This document shows, piece by piece, positions 26,426 to 35,466 of a DNA stretch of 64,000 nucleotides. The stretch's first letter is position 1. Every line of letters starts with the position of its first letter. The translations under genes and the position numbers were made by a program. This stretch comes from Intrasporangium flavum (GTDB lineage: Bacteria; Actinomycetota; Actinomycetes; Actinomycetales; Dermatophilaceae). A model generated the notes under the pieces. The model was not told where the DNA came from. It did no database searches and saw nothing but the letters and a program-made list of their open reading frames with translations. The DNA lies in the NCBI RefSeq assembly GCF_001956915.1, contig NZ_MLJO01000026.1:62001-126000 (forward strand), read 5' to 3'.

Positions 26426-27501
26426 GGCGACAGCAGCTCCCCCTCCGCGTCGTAGACGAGCACCCGTCCGGAGGCCGGGGCGACCCCCACGACCGCCCCG
26501 GCCTCCGGCTCGGTGCCCTCCGGCACGACGACCTGCACCCGCTGGCCGTCATCGGTGCGCGACGTCACGAGGACGCTCGCACCGAGGCTCTCCGTCGTCT
26601 CGACCGTCCCCTTGAAGACGAGGGGACCGTCGGCGTCGACCTTGGCGTACTCGGGCCGGAACGCGACGGTCACCTCACCGTCGGCGGCGTCGCGGCCCAC
26701 CCAGCCAGCCCCGAGCGCGTCGACACCCTCGAGGGAGCCGACCCGCAGCGACCCGCCCGCGAGAGTGCCCGGCAGCATGTTCATCGGCGTCGACCCGATG
26801 AAGTTGGCGACGAACGTGTTGGCGGGGCGCCGGAAGATCTCCTGCGGCGTCCCGAGCTGGCGGATCCGCCCCGCCTCCATGACCGCGATCTGGTCGGCCA
26901 TCGCGAGAGCCTCGCTCTGGTCGTGGGTCACGAACACGGTGGTGACGCCGAGGTCACGCTGGAGCCTCTTGAGGAAGGTGCGGGCCTCGAGGCGCAGGCG
27001 CGCGTCGAGGTTCGACAGCGGCTCGTCGAGCAGGAACACGCTCGGGTTGCACGCCATCGCCCGGGCCAGCGCCACGCGCTGCTGCTGGCCACCGGACAGC
27101 TCGCCGGGACGCCGGTCCATGAGCTCGGAGAGACCGAGGCCCTCGCCGGTGTCGGCGGCCTTGGCGGTGCGCTCGCCACGGCCGACCTTCTTGATGCGCA
27201 ACGGGTAGGCGATGTTGTCGGTGACCGTCATGTGCGGGAAGAGCGCGTAGTCCTGGAAGACCATCGCGACGTTGCGCTCCCCCGGCGTCAGCGCCGTGAC
27301 ATCCCGGTCCCCGATGCCGATGGTGCCGCCCGACGCCGCCTCGAGCCCCGCGATGGTGCGCAGCAGCGTCGTCTTGCCGCACCCCGACGGGCCGAGCAGC
27401 GCGAAGAACGACCCGTCCTCGACCGTGAGGTCGAGACCGTCGATGGCGGTGACGTCGCCCGGGTAGACCTTGGTCAGGCCCTCGATACGAATGCTGGCCA
27501 T
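26422..27501 (-). CDS. ABC transporter ATP-binding protein (CUT1/Ugp/Pot type)
   Basis: 359 residues from ATG 27501. Walker A GPSGCGKTT (about 38-46), Q-loop VFQDYALFPHMTVTDN, signature LSGGQQQRVALARA, Walker B FLLDEPLSNLD and H-loop VFVTHDQSEALAMAD are all intact. The C-terminal 120 residues form the regulatory TOBE domain typical of MalK/UgpC/PotA ATPases. The start overlaps the permease stop (TGATG). It powers the two upstream permeases, in contrast to the LacI-controlled system at 12-16 kb, which has no dedicated ATPase. Confidence 0.94.
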   Translation of the reverse strand: MASIRIEGLTKVYPGDVTAIDGLDLTVEDGSFFALLGPSGCGKTTLLRTIAGLEAASGGTIGIGDRDVTALTPGERNVAMVFQDYALFPHMTVTDNIAYPLRIKKVGRGERTAKAADTGEGLGLSELMDRRPGELSGGQQQRVALARAMACNPSVFLLDEPLSNLDARLRLEARTFLKRLQRDLGVTTVFVTHDQSEALAMADQIAVMEAGRIRQLGTPQEIFRRPANTFVANFIGSTPMNMLPGTLAGGSLRVGSLEGVDALGAGWVGRDAADGEVTVAFRPEYAKVDADGPLVFKGTVETTESLGASVLVTSRTDDGQRVQVVVPEGTEPEAGAVVGVAPASGRVLVYDAEGELLSP

Positions 27502-28382
27502 CAGCTCTTGATGCCTCCGTGGAACCGGAACCCGTAGCGTCGGTTGACGAACAGGTAGAGCGCCACCACCGGCAGCGCGTAGACGAGCGAGAACGCCGAG
27601 ATGAGAGGCAGGTTCGCCTGCCCACCCTCGGAGTAGAAGGTGTACATGACGACGCCGGCCGGGATCTTCGCCGGGTCGCGCAGCAGGATGTACGCGGTGA
27701 GGAAGTCGCTCCACACGTTGACGAGCGCCCACACGGCGATGGTCGCGAGCCCCGGGCGGACGATGGGCATGACGACGTGCCGCAGCACCTGCGTCGGGCT
27801 CGCACCGAAGACCCGCGCACTCTCCTCGTAGGACTTCGGCGTCGCGTCCATGAAGTCCTTGAGGATGAAGATCGCCGCCGGCAGCAGGCCGCCCGTCAGC
27901 ACGAGGATCACGCCGGAGCGGTCGTCGATGAGGTTGAGCTGGAACATCAGCTGGAAGATCGGCACCATCGCCGCGGTGCCCGTCACGATCGAGCTGAGCA
28001 GCAGCAGCCCGTAGAGGATGCCGTTGCGGCCCGGGATGCGCACCCGCGACAGCGAGTAGGCCGCGAGCGCCGCCAAGGCGGTGACGCCGAGCATCGTGCC
28101 GCCCGCGAGGTACACCGAGTTCTTCAGCGAGGAGAACGCGTACGGGTTCTCCGACAGCTTGCGGAAGTTGTCGAGCGTCCAGTCGGGCCAGCTGACGTCG
28201 AGGCCCGGGTGCGCGTCGAACGGCGCCGTGACGAGCCACAGCATCGGCAGCGCCCAGAACGCCACGACGACGGCGAGGAAGGCCACGAGCGCCAGGTGCC
28301 GCACCACCGAACGGGGCTGCGCAGAGGCCTTCCTCGGCGTCCGCTTGGGCGTCGTCGTCTGGGTCCTCATCAGCGTCGTCAT
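27501..28382 (-). CDS. ABC transporter permease (MalG/UgpE type)
   Basis: 293 residues from ATG 28382, overlapping the upstream permease by four bases (ATGA). It has a basic leader, a first span near 28-50 (LALVAFLAVVVAFWALPML) and about six spans in all. The EAA-type loop reads YEESARVFGASPTQVLRHVV near 185-205, diverged from the usual EAA but with the conserved Gly. It ends in a basic GFRFHGGIKS tail. It forms the channel with the permease encoded just upstream. Confidence 0.9.
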   Translation of the reverse strand: MTTLMRTQTTTPKRTPRKASAQPRSVVRHLALVAFLAVVVAFWALPMLWLVTAPFDAHPGLDVSWPDWTLDNFRKLSENPYAFSSLKNSVYLAGGTMLGVTALAALAAYSLSRVRIPGRNGILYGLLLLSSIVTGTAAMVPIFQLMFQLNLIDDRSGVILVLTGGLLPAAIFILKDFMDATPKSYEESARVFGASPTQVLRHVVMPIVRPGLATIAVWALVNVWSDFLTAYILLRDPAKIPAGVVMYTFYSEGGQANLPLISAFSLVYALPVVALYLFVNRRYGFRFHGGIKS

Positions 28383-29338
28383 CGGCGCTCCCGCAGCAGG
28401 CGCACGTAGAAGAGCGCGATGACGAGGTTTATGACGAGCATGATGAACGAGATCGCCGACCCGTAGCCGAGCTGGCCGCCGTAGAGGGCCTTGTTGTAGA
28501 TGAAGACCGGCAGCGTCTCGCTCGCGTGGTTCGGGCCGCCGGCCGTCAGCAGGTAGGGCGAGAAGTCGTTGAACGTCCAGAGGCTGATGAGCAGCGTGTT
28601 CGTCAGCACGTGCCCGCGGATGTGCGGCAGCACGACGTCGCGCAGCTGCGCGAACGTCCCCGCGCCCGCCAGCCGCGCCGACTCCAGCTGCGAGGGCGGG
28701 ACGGCCCCGAGCGCCGCCGAGAAGAGCAGCATCGAGAACGCGGTGCCGCGCCACGTGTTGAAGACGATGATCGAGGCCATCGGGTGCTCGAGCAGCCACT
28801 CGGTGCCCGGCGTGTGGAGCAGCGCGTTGAGGGTGCCTCCGTCACCGGAGAGGTAGGCGACCCAGAGGAAGGCGACGATCGAGCTCGGCAGGATCCACGC
28901 GAGGAGCACGAGCATCTCGATGCCCGACCGGACCAGCTTGGGCACCGAGCGCAGCGTCCACGCCAGGGCGAACCCGGCGACGGTCTGGCCGATGATGGCC
29001 GACCCGAGCACGAAGAGCACGGTGAGCCAGAGCGAGTTGCGGAAGTCGGGGTCGACGAGCGCGGCCCGGAAATTCTCGAGCCCGACGAACTGCGGGTTCG
29101 CGGCCTGGACGCCGGTGAGCCGGTAGTCGGTGGCGCCCAGGTAGACCGTCCACACCGCCGGCACGACGAGGAACGCGGTGACGAGCACGAGCGCCGGGGA
29201 GACGAGCACGGCGGCGCGGCGGCGTCCCAGCCCCGCGGCGTCGACCGACCCGCCCGACGCCGACTGCACTGCCCGCGACGCCCGACGCGTCCGCCCCGGT
29301 GGCGCTCCCGGTGACGCCTTCGGCGGTGCGAGGGTCAT
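28379..29338 (-). CDS. ABC transporter permease (MalF/UgpA type)
   Basis: 319 residues if ATG 29338 (MTLAPPKAS) is used; GTG 29371 is an alternative 11 residues longer. A Pro/Arg-rich cytoplasmic leader precedes six spans (the first near AAVLVSPALVLVTAFLVVPA). The EAA-like loop LESARLAGAGTFAQLRDVVL lies near 205-225. Forty-three bases follow the substrate-binding protein stop. Together with the MalG-type partner, ATPase and lipoprotein it makes a complete CUT1-like importer. Confidence 0.9.
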   Translation of the reverse strand: MTLAPPKASPGAPPGRTRRASRAVQSASGGSVDAAGLGRRRAAVLVSPALVLVTAFLVVPAVWTVYLGATDYRLTGVQAANPQFVGLENFRAALVDPDFRNSLWLTVLFVLGSAIIGQTVAGFALAWTLRSVPKLVRSGIEMLVLLAWILPSSIVAFLWVAYLSGDGGTLNALLHTPGTEWLLEHPMASIIVFNTWRGTAFSMLLFSAALGAVPPSQLESARLAGAGTFAQLRDVVLPHIRGHVLTNTLLISLWTFNDFSPYLLTAGGPNHASETLPVFIYNKALYGGQLGYGSAISFIMLVINLVIALFYVRLLRERR

Positions 29339-29381
29339 CGGGGGCCCGCCTCCCCCTGCAGGGGCGGGCACCCGTGACCCC

Positions 29382-30836
29382 TCACGACGACGACACCTTG
29401 TCGGCGCCCCCGACGGCCTTGTCGACCGCCGATCCGTAGGTCTTCGCGGCCTCGTCGACGCTCTTGCCGGACACGATGTCGGCGGTGGCCTGCTGCAGCG
29501 CCTGGGAGACCTGGGGGTAGACGGCCAGGCCGGGACGGTAGTGCGTCACCGGCAGGACCTTGGTCGAGATGAACGACAGGAGCGGGTCCTTGGCCAGCAC
29601 CTGGGCGTTGACGTCCTGGCGGGCGGTGACCTTCGCCGACCCGTCGAGGAGCGCGTTGATGGCATCGGCCGACCCGATGAACTGGAGCAGCTCCCACGCC
29701 TGCTGCGGGTACTTCGTGTTCGGGTTGAGGAAGTAGCCGCCGCCACCGGACATCGACACGTAGTCGGTGCCGCCGACGCCGGTGCCGGGCTCGCGCGCCG
29801 GGATGTAGGCCCAGCCGACGTCGGCGTCGCGCGTGGCCATCGGTGCGTCGCCGTTGTCGGGGTTGATGACCGAGCGCCAGAAGTAGTCGCCCTCGAGGAG
29901 GATGCCGACCTTGCCCTCGGCGAACGCCGCGAAGGACTGGTCGCGGCCCTTGGCGGCCTGCTGGAAGGTCTTGCTCGACAGGCCCTGGTCCATGAGCTGC
30001 TTGTAGAAGGTCAGCACGTCGCGCACGGCCTTGGTGTCGCCCTGCCACTTGCCGTCGGCGTAGATCTCCGAGCCGGCGCCGGCGAGCAGCGGCAGCACGC
30101 CCTGCATCGTCGTGGCCTCGCCCATCGCGGTGCCGGCGTCGATCTGGATCGGGTTGACGCCCTGGATCGCCTTGAGCTTGGTGCCGGCGGCGATGATGTC
30201 CTGCCACGACTTGGGCTGCCAGTCGGCGGGCAGCCCGGCCTGGGCGAAGAGCTTCTTGTTGAAGTAGAGGACGCGCCCGTCGGTGCCCGCGGGGATGCCG
30301 TACGTCTTGTCCTCGAAGGACACGTTGGCCTGCACGGCCTTGGGGATCTGCGACCAGCCCTCCCACTTGGTCACGTCGGGCCCCGCGACGTCGGTGAGCG
30401 GCTTGAGGTAGCCGGCCTGGGCGAACTCGCCGACCCAGATGCCGTCGAGCGCCATGACGTCGGCGCCTGCGCGGCTCTTGAGGTCGAGCGCGACCTTCGT
30501 CTTGTACTGCTCGTCGTCGACGCCGGACGGCTGGAAGGTCACCTTGACCGTGACGCCCTTGGCCTTCTGCTGCTGGGTGAAGGTCGGGATGACGTACTTG
30601 GTGTACCAGTCGGCCTCGTCGGCGTTCTTGCCCCCGGCGATGGAGTTGGACGTGATCGTCAGCGTGACGTCCTTGGCGTCGGCGTTCTGCGTCGGGTTGG
30701 TCGACGTGGAGCCGCTCCGGTCGCAGGCCGCCCCCACCAGCGCGACGGAGGCCGCGATGCCGATGACGACGGCGCGACGCACGGGGCGCGGGTGTGCGTG
30801 TCGCGACGGGTCCTGCGGGGCGGGGCGGACATCCAT
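29382..30836 (-). CDS. ABC transporter substrate-binding lipoprotein
   Basis: 484 residues. The signal peptide has a basic, Pro-rich start, core AVVIGIAASVALVG and lipobox VGAAC (Cys 38), followed by a Ser/Thr linker. The mature part resembles family 1 solute-binding proteins (VTLTITSNSIAGGKNADEAD, later GDYFWRSVINPDNG and WELLQFIGSADAINALLDGS). It is the outside receptor of the importer encoded downstream. The upstream 87 bp to the DeoR stop may hold an extra promoter. Ligand not predictable; the DeoR regulator and PHP hydrolase suggest a phosphorylated or ester-linked polyol or sugar. Confidence 0.9.
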   Translation of the reverse strand: MDVRPAPQDPSRHAHPRPVRRAVVIGIAASVALVGAACDRSGSTSTNPTQNADAKDVTLTITSNSIAGGKNADEADWYTKYVIPTFTQQQKAKGVTVKVTFQPSGVDDEQYKTKVALDLKSRAGADVMALDGIWVGEFAQAGYLKPLTDVAGPDVTKWEGWSQIPKAVQANVSFEDKTYGIPAGTDGRVLYFNKKLFAQAGLPADWQPKSWQDIIAAGTKLKAIQGVNPIQIDAGTAMGEATTMQGVLPLLAGAGSEIYADGKWQGDTKAVRDVLTFYKQLMDQGLSSKTFQQAAKGRDQSFAAFAEGKVGILLEGDYFWRSVINPDNGDAPMATRDADVGWAYIPAREPGTGVGGTDYVSMSGGGGYFLNPNTKYPQQAWELLQFIGSADAINALLDGSAKVTARQDVNAQVLAKDPLLSFISTKVLPVTHYRPGLAVYPQVSQALQQATADIVSGKSVDEAAKTYGSAVDKAVGGADKVSSS

Positions 30837-30923
30837 GGTGTGGCTCCTTCTCCGGGCGGGGCTGACGTGTCGGGGCGACGCGGGTGTGGCGAGCGGGTGG
30901 TGACGGACGAGTGGTGGTCTGGG

Positions 30924-31679
30924 CTACGGCGCGAGGAGCACCTCGGTGCCGCCCTCGCGGGCGCGGGCGAGCGTGAGCGGGTCGGCGAGCGAGGTCGTGA
31001 TGACCGTGGAGACGGACCCGAGGTCGCAGACGCGGATCGAGCCCTTGCCGGGAAACTTCGTGTGGTCGGCGAGCAGGACGACGCGGCCGCCGCTCTCGAC
31101 GAGGCGCCGCTTGGTCGGCACCTCGACGGTGGTCGTGTCGAGGATCCAGCCCTCCGCGTCGACGCCGCTGGTGCCGAGGAACACGAGCGACGCGCTGACG
31201 TGGCGCAACGCGTCCTCGGTGAGCGGGCCGACGAGCGAGTGGTACCGCCGACGGACGACGCCGCCGAGGAGCACGAGGTCGACGACCGGGTCGTCGCGCA
31301 GCGCGTCGAGCACGGCGAGGCTCGGGGTGATGACGGTGATCCGCCGGCCCCTCAGCTCGCGGGCCAGCGCGCCGGTCGTCGTGCCGATGTCGAGCAGGAC
31401 GGTGTCGCCGTCGTTGATGAGGGCCGCTGCCGCCTGCGCGATGCGGTGCTTCTCGGCGGCGGCGTCGTCGGCGACCTCCTCGTAGGGTCGGTCGATCTCG
31501 ACGGGCAGCGCGGGGGCCGCACCGCCGTGGACGCGGCGCACGAGACCGGCGTCGGCGAGCTCGGCGAGGTCGCGGCGGATCGTGGCCGAGGACACGCCCA
31601 GGCGCACGACGAGGTCCTGCACGGAGACGGCTCCGTCTCGTACCTCGTCGGTGATGGCGCGATGCCTCGCGTAGCGCAC
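30924..31679 (-). CDS. DeoR-family transcriptional regulator
   Basis: 251 residues from GTG 31679. The N-terminal winged helix carries the DeoR signature (VSVQDLVVRLGVSSATIRRD, LVRRVHGGA). The C-terminal sensor domain is the DeoRC sugar-phosphate fold (GDTVLLDIGTTTGALARELR, VVDLVLLGGVVRRRYHSLVG, DHTKFPGKGSIRVCDL). It is first in the operon with the importer and PHP gene, so it probably represses them and responds to a phosphorylated intermediate. The 178 bp upstream, up to the cation-efflux gene stop, contains three GACGCGTC words and no gene. Confidence 0.94.
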   Translation of the reverse strand: MRYARHRAITDEVRDGAVSVQDLVVRLGVSSATIRRDLAELADAGLVRRVHGGAAPALPVEIDRPYEEVADDAAAEKHRIAQAAAALINDGDTVLLDIGTTTGALARELRGRRITVITPSLAVLDALRDDPVVDLVLLGGVVRRRYHSLVGPLTEDALRHVSASLVFLGTSGVDAEGWILDTTTVEVPTKRRLVESGGRVVLLADHTKFPGKGSIRVCDLGSVSTVITTSLADPLTLARAREGGTEVLLAP

Positions 31680-31857
31680 GCTCAGAGCGTTGCACAGAAA
31701 TGAGCGAAATTGCGCGTTGCTGAGCGCCGAACGTGTGAGCGCGCAGAAGACGTCCGCTCGCGCGGGGCTCGAGGGCCGGGTACCCCGTGTACGGACGCGT
31801 CAAGCAGGTGGGGTGGACGCGTCGAGCTGGGCGGACGCGTCGGCGGGAAGGCGCGCG

Positions 31858-32823
31858 TCAGGCGGCGGGAGCGGCCCCGGGCTCGAGGGTGGGCGCGTCG
31901 GGCCGCGACAGCGTCACCATGGCGCGCTCGATGGCGTCGGACTCCTCGATGCGCCGCCCGATGGCCGTCAGCTTCTCGGCGACCTGCGACTCCGTCTCGT
32001 CGCCGACGAGGTCGACGGCCGCGACGAGGAGCATCCGGCTCGGGCCGACGAACTCGAGGTGCAGGAACGTCACGCGCTCGACCTCCGGGCTGCCGGTCAG
32101 CTCGTCGAGCACCTTGCGCCACAGCTCGGGCCGCACCGTCTCGCCGACGAGGAAGTCGCGGTTGCGGCTGATGAGGTAGATGGCGACGACGCCGAGCAGC
32201 AGCCCGACGAGGATCGAGCCGACGGCGTCCCACACCGCGTTGCCGGTGACCTGGTGCAGGACGATGCCGCTGCCGGCCAGGACGATGCCGATGAGGGCCG
32301 CGGCGTCCTCGGCGAACACGGCCCGCAGCGTCGGGTTCGAGGTGTAGCCGAGGAAGGGCAGGGCGTGCAGGCCGCGGCGGCGGGCCTCGGCCCGGGTCTG
32401 GCGGGTGGCCTGGATGAACGACACGCTCTCGAGGACGAACGAGATGCCGAGCACGACGTAGGCCCAGAGGTACTCGGTCTCACCCTCGGACGCCGTCAGC
32501 GACTGGATGCCGTGCCACACCGACACCACCGCGCCGGCACCGAAGAGCCCGAACGCCGCGAACATCGACCACACGTACGCCTCGCGGCCGTAGCCGAACG
32601 GGTGCTGGTCGTCGCGCGGCTTGGCCGCCCGGCGCTCGGCGACGAGCAGGAAGATCTCGTTGCCCGCGTCGGCCCACGAGTGGGCGGCCTCGGCGACCAT
32701 CGACGCCGACCCCGTGATGACCGCGACGATCGACTTCGCGACGGCGATGAGAGCGTTCGCCACGAGGGCGACGATGACGGTGACGAGGCTCTCGCCACCG
32801 GAGGACTTCGCGTCGTCGGCCAT
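31858..32823 (-). CDS. Cation diffusion facilitator (CDF) family efflux protein
   Basis: 321 residues from ATG 32823; an earlier GTG would add 11 residues. Six membrane spans, with the metal-binding acidic residues in TM2 (EAAHSWADAGNEIFLL) and TM5 (FAEDAAALIGIVLA), and an FGYGREAYVWSMFAAFGLFG segment typical of the family. The C-terminal cytoplasmic domain has a ferredoxin-like alternation (VERVTFLHLEFVGPSRMLLV). It should export Zn2+, Mn2+ or Fe2+; the HxxxD/ExxxD pattern does not decide which. It is monocistronic and divergent from the large secreted protein. Confidence 0.9.
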   Translation of the reverse strand: MADDAKSSGGESLVTVIVALVANALIAVAKSIVAVITGSASMVAEAAHSWADAGNEIFLLVAERRAAKPRDDQHPFGYGREAYVWSMFAAFGLFGAGAVVSVWHGIQSLTASEGETEYLWAYVVLGISFVLESVSFIQATRQTRAEARRRGLHALPFLGYTSNPTLRAVFAEDAAALIGIVLAGSGIVLHQVTGNAVWDAVGSILVGLLLGVVAIYLISRNRDFLVGETVRPELWRKVLDELTGSPEVERVTFLHLEFVGPSRMLLVAAVDLVGDETESQVAEKLTAIGRRIEESDAIERAMVTLSRPDAPTLEPGAAPAA

Positions 32824-32934
32824 GCTCGAATCCTTACCCTCCGCGGTACCTCGCACAACGCCCCACGAGGCGCACCGGCACGGCTACGATCCTCCCGCCC
32901 GGCACGTCGCCGGCACCAGGTCGACAGGGGACCC

Positions 32935-35400
32935 ATGGCCAGGCCGCGCCGTCGTCACGTCTCGTCCGCGCTCACGACGCTGGTGGTGCTGCTCACCGTC
33001 GCGGCCGTCGCCGGGCTCGCCCCACCGGCAGGGGCGTCCCCCACCGGAACCGACGCCACGCCCACCGGTGCGTCCGCCCCCGCGGCGGCAGGTGAGGCCA
33101 CGTCGGCGACCGGCAGCTCCGTGACGAGGCTCGTCGCCTCGCCGGGCACGACCCGGGTGGCGTTGGCGTGGTCGTGGTCCGGCGAGGGCACGAAGAGCTT
33201 CACCGTGCGTCGTGACGACGGCATCGGGACCCCGAGCCCCACGGCCGGCACCCTGGTCTACCAGGGCGACCTCGAGCAGGCCGTCGACGACACCGTCGCC
33301 GCCTGGACGAACTACCGGTACACCATCTGGGCCGACGACGGCGCCGGCGGCTACCTGGCGCCGTTCTCGGCCAGGACCTACACCGGCCTCCAGCGGGTCG
33401 GGGGCCTCACCGTGACCGGCACGAGCGGCACGACGGCGACCGTCCGCTGGACGCAGCCGACCGACCCGGGCGCGGCTGCCGTCGTGGTGACCCGTTCGCA
33501 GGGTGGCGGATCCGCTCGGACCGTGTACTCCGGCACGGGCACGACGTTCTCCGACACCGGCCTCGTGCCCGGGGTCTCCGCCTCGTACCGCGTCGTGGCC
33601 CAGGACGCCTCCGGCCGCCAGGGGCTGGTCAGCATCGACGTGCGGCTTCTTCCGACGCGGACGTGGACGACGACGGTCGCCAGCCCGTGGCACGGCTGGC
33701 CGGGCGCGATGGCGTGCGCGACGAGCACGTGGTGCCTGGCCCTCGACAACACCGGGTCGTTCCAGGTCATGTCGGGCACGACCTGGTCGGCGCCCGTCCA
33801 CGCCTTCGCCCCGGCCGACGACAAGGCCATCGGCGCAGTGGTCGGATCCCTCACCTGCCCGGCGGCCGGCCGGTGCCTCGGGGTCAGCGGCGCCGGGATC
33901 GTCGAGTACAGCGGTGGCACCTGGCGGACGACGGGCTCGCCGTCGTCGCAGTGGAGCTCGCTCGACTGCCCGACGACGACGTACTGCGTCGCCGTGCGCA
34001 GTGACGGCTGGTCGACGACACGCATCGGCACGACGTGGCAGGCCCCGGTGCGCATCGGCACCCTCCGCGGCGTCGAGTGGGACGACGTCTCGTGCCAGGC
34101 CGCCTACCGCTGCTTCGCGGTCGGGTCGAGCTCGGCGAAGCCGAACGACAACTGGCGCGGGACGCTGACCTCGAGCGGCTGGAGCACCGGCTACCTCGGC
34201 GGTGACGCCGGCAGTCTGCGCACGATCTCGTGCACACCGACGAGCTGCCTCGGCCTGGGTGACTCCTCGAGGGTCACGGTGTCCGGCACGACGTGGTCGC
34301 AGGCCACGCCCCTCCTGGACGCGACCCACCTGGACATGCCGGAACAGGTCTCGTGCGCCTCGCCGACCCTCTGCGTCGCGATGAACTTCGACGACGTCAC
34401 CCGGTGGTCGACGACCTCGATCGTCGAGCGGACCGCGCTGAGCGCCGGCGCCGGCCGCATCCGTGCCGTGTCGTGTCCGCGTGCGAGTACCACGTGCTTC
34501 GCCGTCGACAACCGCGGCCGTTTCTACCGATGGACGGCGTCGACGCACTGGAAGCTCGTCACGACGTACGTGCAGACGTGGGGCGGCGTCAACCGCATCG
34601 GCTGCCGCACGCCCGACGCGTGCTCGTTCGTCGACTACAACGGCTGGCTCGTCGTGTGGGACGGCGCTCGGTGGACGCGCACGAGCAAGCTGTTCGCCCA
34701 GACCGCCCTCGTCGAGTGCTCGGGTCCCGGTTTCTGCCTCGCGACCGACGGCCTGAACCGGCGCTACCGGGTGTGGTCCAAGGGTGCGTGGGGGCCGCTC
34801 ACGGCCATGCCGGTCGCCGCCGGGGACCTGTCGTGCTCCAGCCCGACGCTGTGTCTGGCCCTCGACCCCGACGGCCACGCATCCCGGTTCGACGGGGTGC
34901 GCTGGCAGCCGAAGGTCGACGTCGTGCCCACCGCTTTCGCCTACAACACGAGCGTGTCGTGCGCCCCGGCCGGCGACTGCATGGTGACGTCCGAGGGGGG
35001 CCGCTACCGGCGGTACCTCGCGAGCGGCCGCTGGGACTGGACGCGCACCATCGGCGCCGGCTTCCCGACCGATGGCCCTCGCCTCGCCTGCGCGAGCTCG
35101 ACGTCGTGCCTGGCCACCACCGACGACGGGACGTGGGCGCAGTTCGACGGACGCGCCTGGACGGTGAACCCGCCGAACATGAACGCCTACCGGCTCGCCA
35201 CGATCACGTGCTGGTCGCCCGACCACTGCATCGCACCCCACGGATACAGCAACGACTGGGGTCCCGCGTCCTTCGACGCCGGCACGTGGACGAGCTCCGG
35301 GGGCAGGTACACGCCCGACTACGTGCCGACCCAGCCGGAGTGCCCGACGCCGGTCACGTGCTTCGTCGGCGGGATGACGACGGTCTCCCGCTCGAGCTGA
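32935..35400 (+). CDS. Secreted repeat protein with 14 paired-cysteine beta-propeller-like repeats
   Basis: 821 residues from ATG 32935. A Sec signal peptide (SALTTLVVLLTVAAVAGLAP, then AGAS) precedes a Thr/Ala-rich linker. Two fibronectin-III-like segments follow (VTRLVASPGTTRVALAWSW; RVGGLTVTGTSGTTATVRWT). From about 235 onward, 14 copies of a short cysteine pair recur every 35-50 residues (ACATSTWCLALD, DCPTTTYCVAV, SCASPTLCVAM, SCSSPTLCLAL, ACASSTSCLAT and others), each followed by a Gly- and Trp-rich strand. This is the pattern of a disulfide-pinned propeller, perhaps two seven-bladed ones. No enzyme motif. Probably an adhesion or binding protein at the cell surface (inference). Confidence 0.8.
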   Translation: MARPRRRHVSSALTTLVVLLTVAAVAGLAPPAGASPTGTDATPTGASAPAAAGEATSATGSSVTRLVASPGTTRVALAWSWSGEGTKSFTVRRDDGIGTPSPTAGTLVYQGDLEQAVDDTVAAWTNYRYTIWADDGAGGYLAPFSARTYTGLQRVGGLTVTGTSGTTATVRWTQPTDPGAAAVVVTRSQGGGSARTVYSGTGTTFSDTGLVPGVSASYRVVAQDASGRQGLVSIDVRLLPTRTWTTTVASPWHGWPGAMACATSTWCLALDNTGSFQVMSGTTWSAPVHAFAPADDKAIGAVVGSLTCPAAGRCLGVSGAGIVEYSGGTWRTTGSPSSQWSSLDCPTTTYCVAVRSDGWSTTRIGTTWQAPVRIGTLRGVEWDDVSCQAAYRCFAVGSSSAKPNDNWRGTLTSSGWSTGYLGGDAGSLRTISCTPTSCLGLGDSSRVTVSGTTWSQATPLLDATHLDMPEQVSCASPTLCVAMNFDDVTRWSTTSIVERTALSAGAGRIRAVSCPRASTTCFAVDNRGRFYRWTASTHWKLVTTYVQTWGGVNRIGCRTPDACSFVDYNGWLVVWDGARWTRTSKLFAQTALVECSGPGFCLATDGLNRRYRVWSKGAWGPLTAMPVAAGDLSCSSPTLCLALDPDGHASRFDGVRWQPKVDVVPTAFAYNTSVSCAPAGDCMVTSEGGRYRRYLASGRWDWTRTIGAGFPTDGPRLACASSTSCLATTDDGTWAQFDGRAWTVNPPNMNAYRLATITCWSPDHCIAPHGYSNDWGPASFDAGTWTSSGGRYTPDYVPTQPECPTPVTCFVGGMTTVSRSS

Positions 35401-35416
35401 GAGCGGCTCCCGAGGT

Positions 35417-35446
35417 GGCCGGCCGGGCCCAGCGACCCGGCCGGCC
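35417..35446. terminator. Bidirectional hairpin terminator
   Basis: GGCCGGCCGGG (35417-35427) and CCCGGCCGGCC (35436-35446) form a perfect 11-bp GC stem with an eight-base loop, between the convergent stops of the secreted repeat protein (35400) and the GH31 gene (35467). No T-tract, as is usual in high-GC actinobacteria. Confidence 0.65.
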
Positions 35447-35466
35447 GACCCCGTCGAGCCGATGCG

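Noticed and set aside
29178..31703. Long plus-strand open frame of over 800 codons opposite the ABC importer genes
   Set aside because: It lies antisense to intact SBP, permease and DeoR genes, is rich in Gly/Val/Arg/Asp, and has no family motif. Such frames arise routinely opposite high-GC codons.
31690..32934. Upstream extension of the secreted repeat protein through the cation-efflux gene
   Set aside because: The signal peptide and ATG 32935 mark the true start; the extension is antisense to an intact CDF gene.
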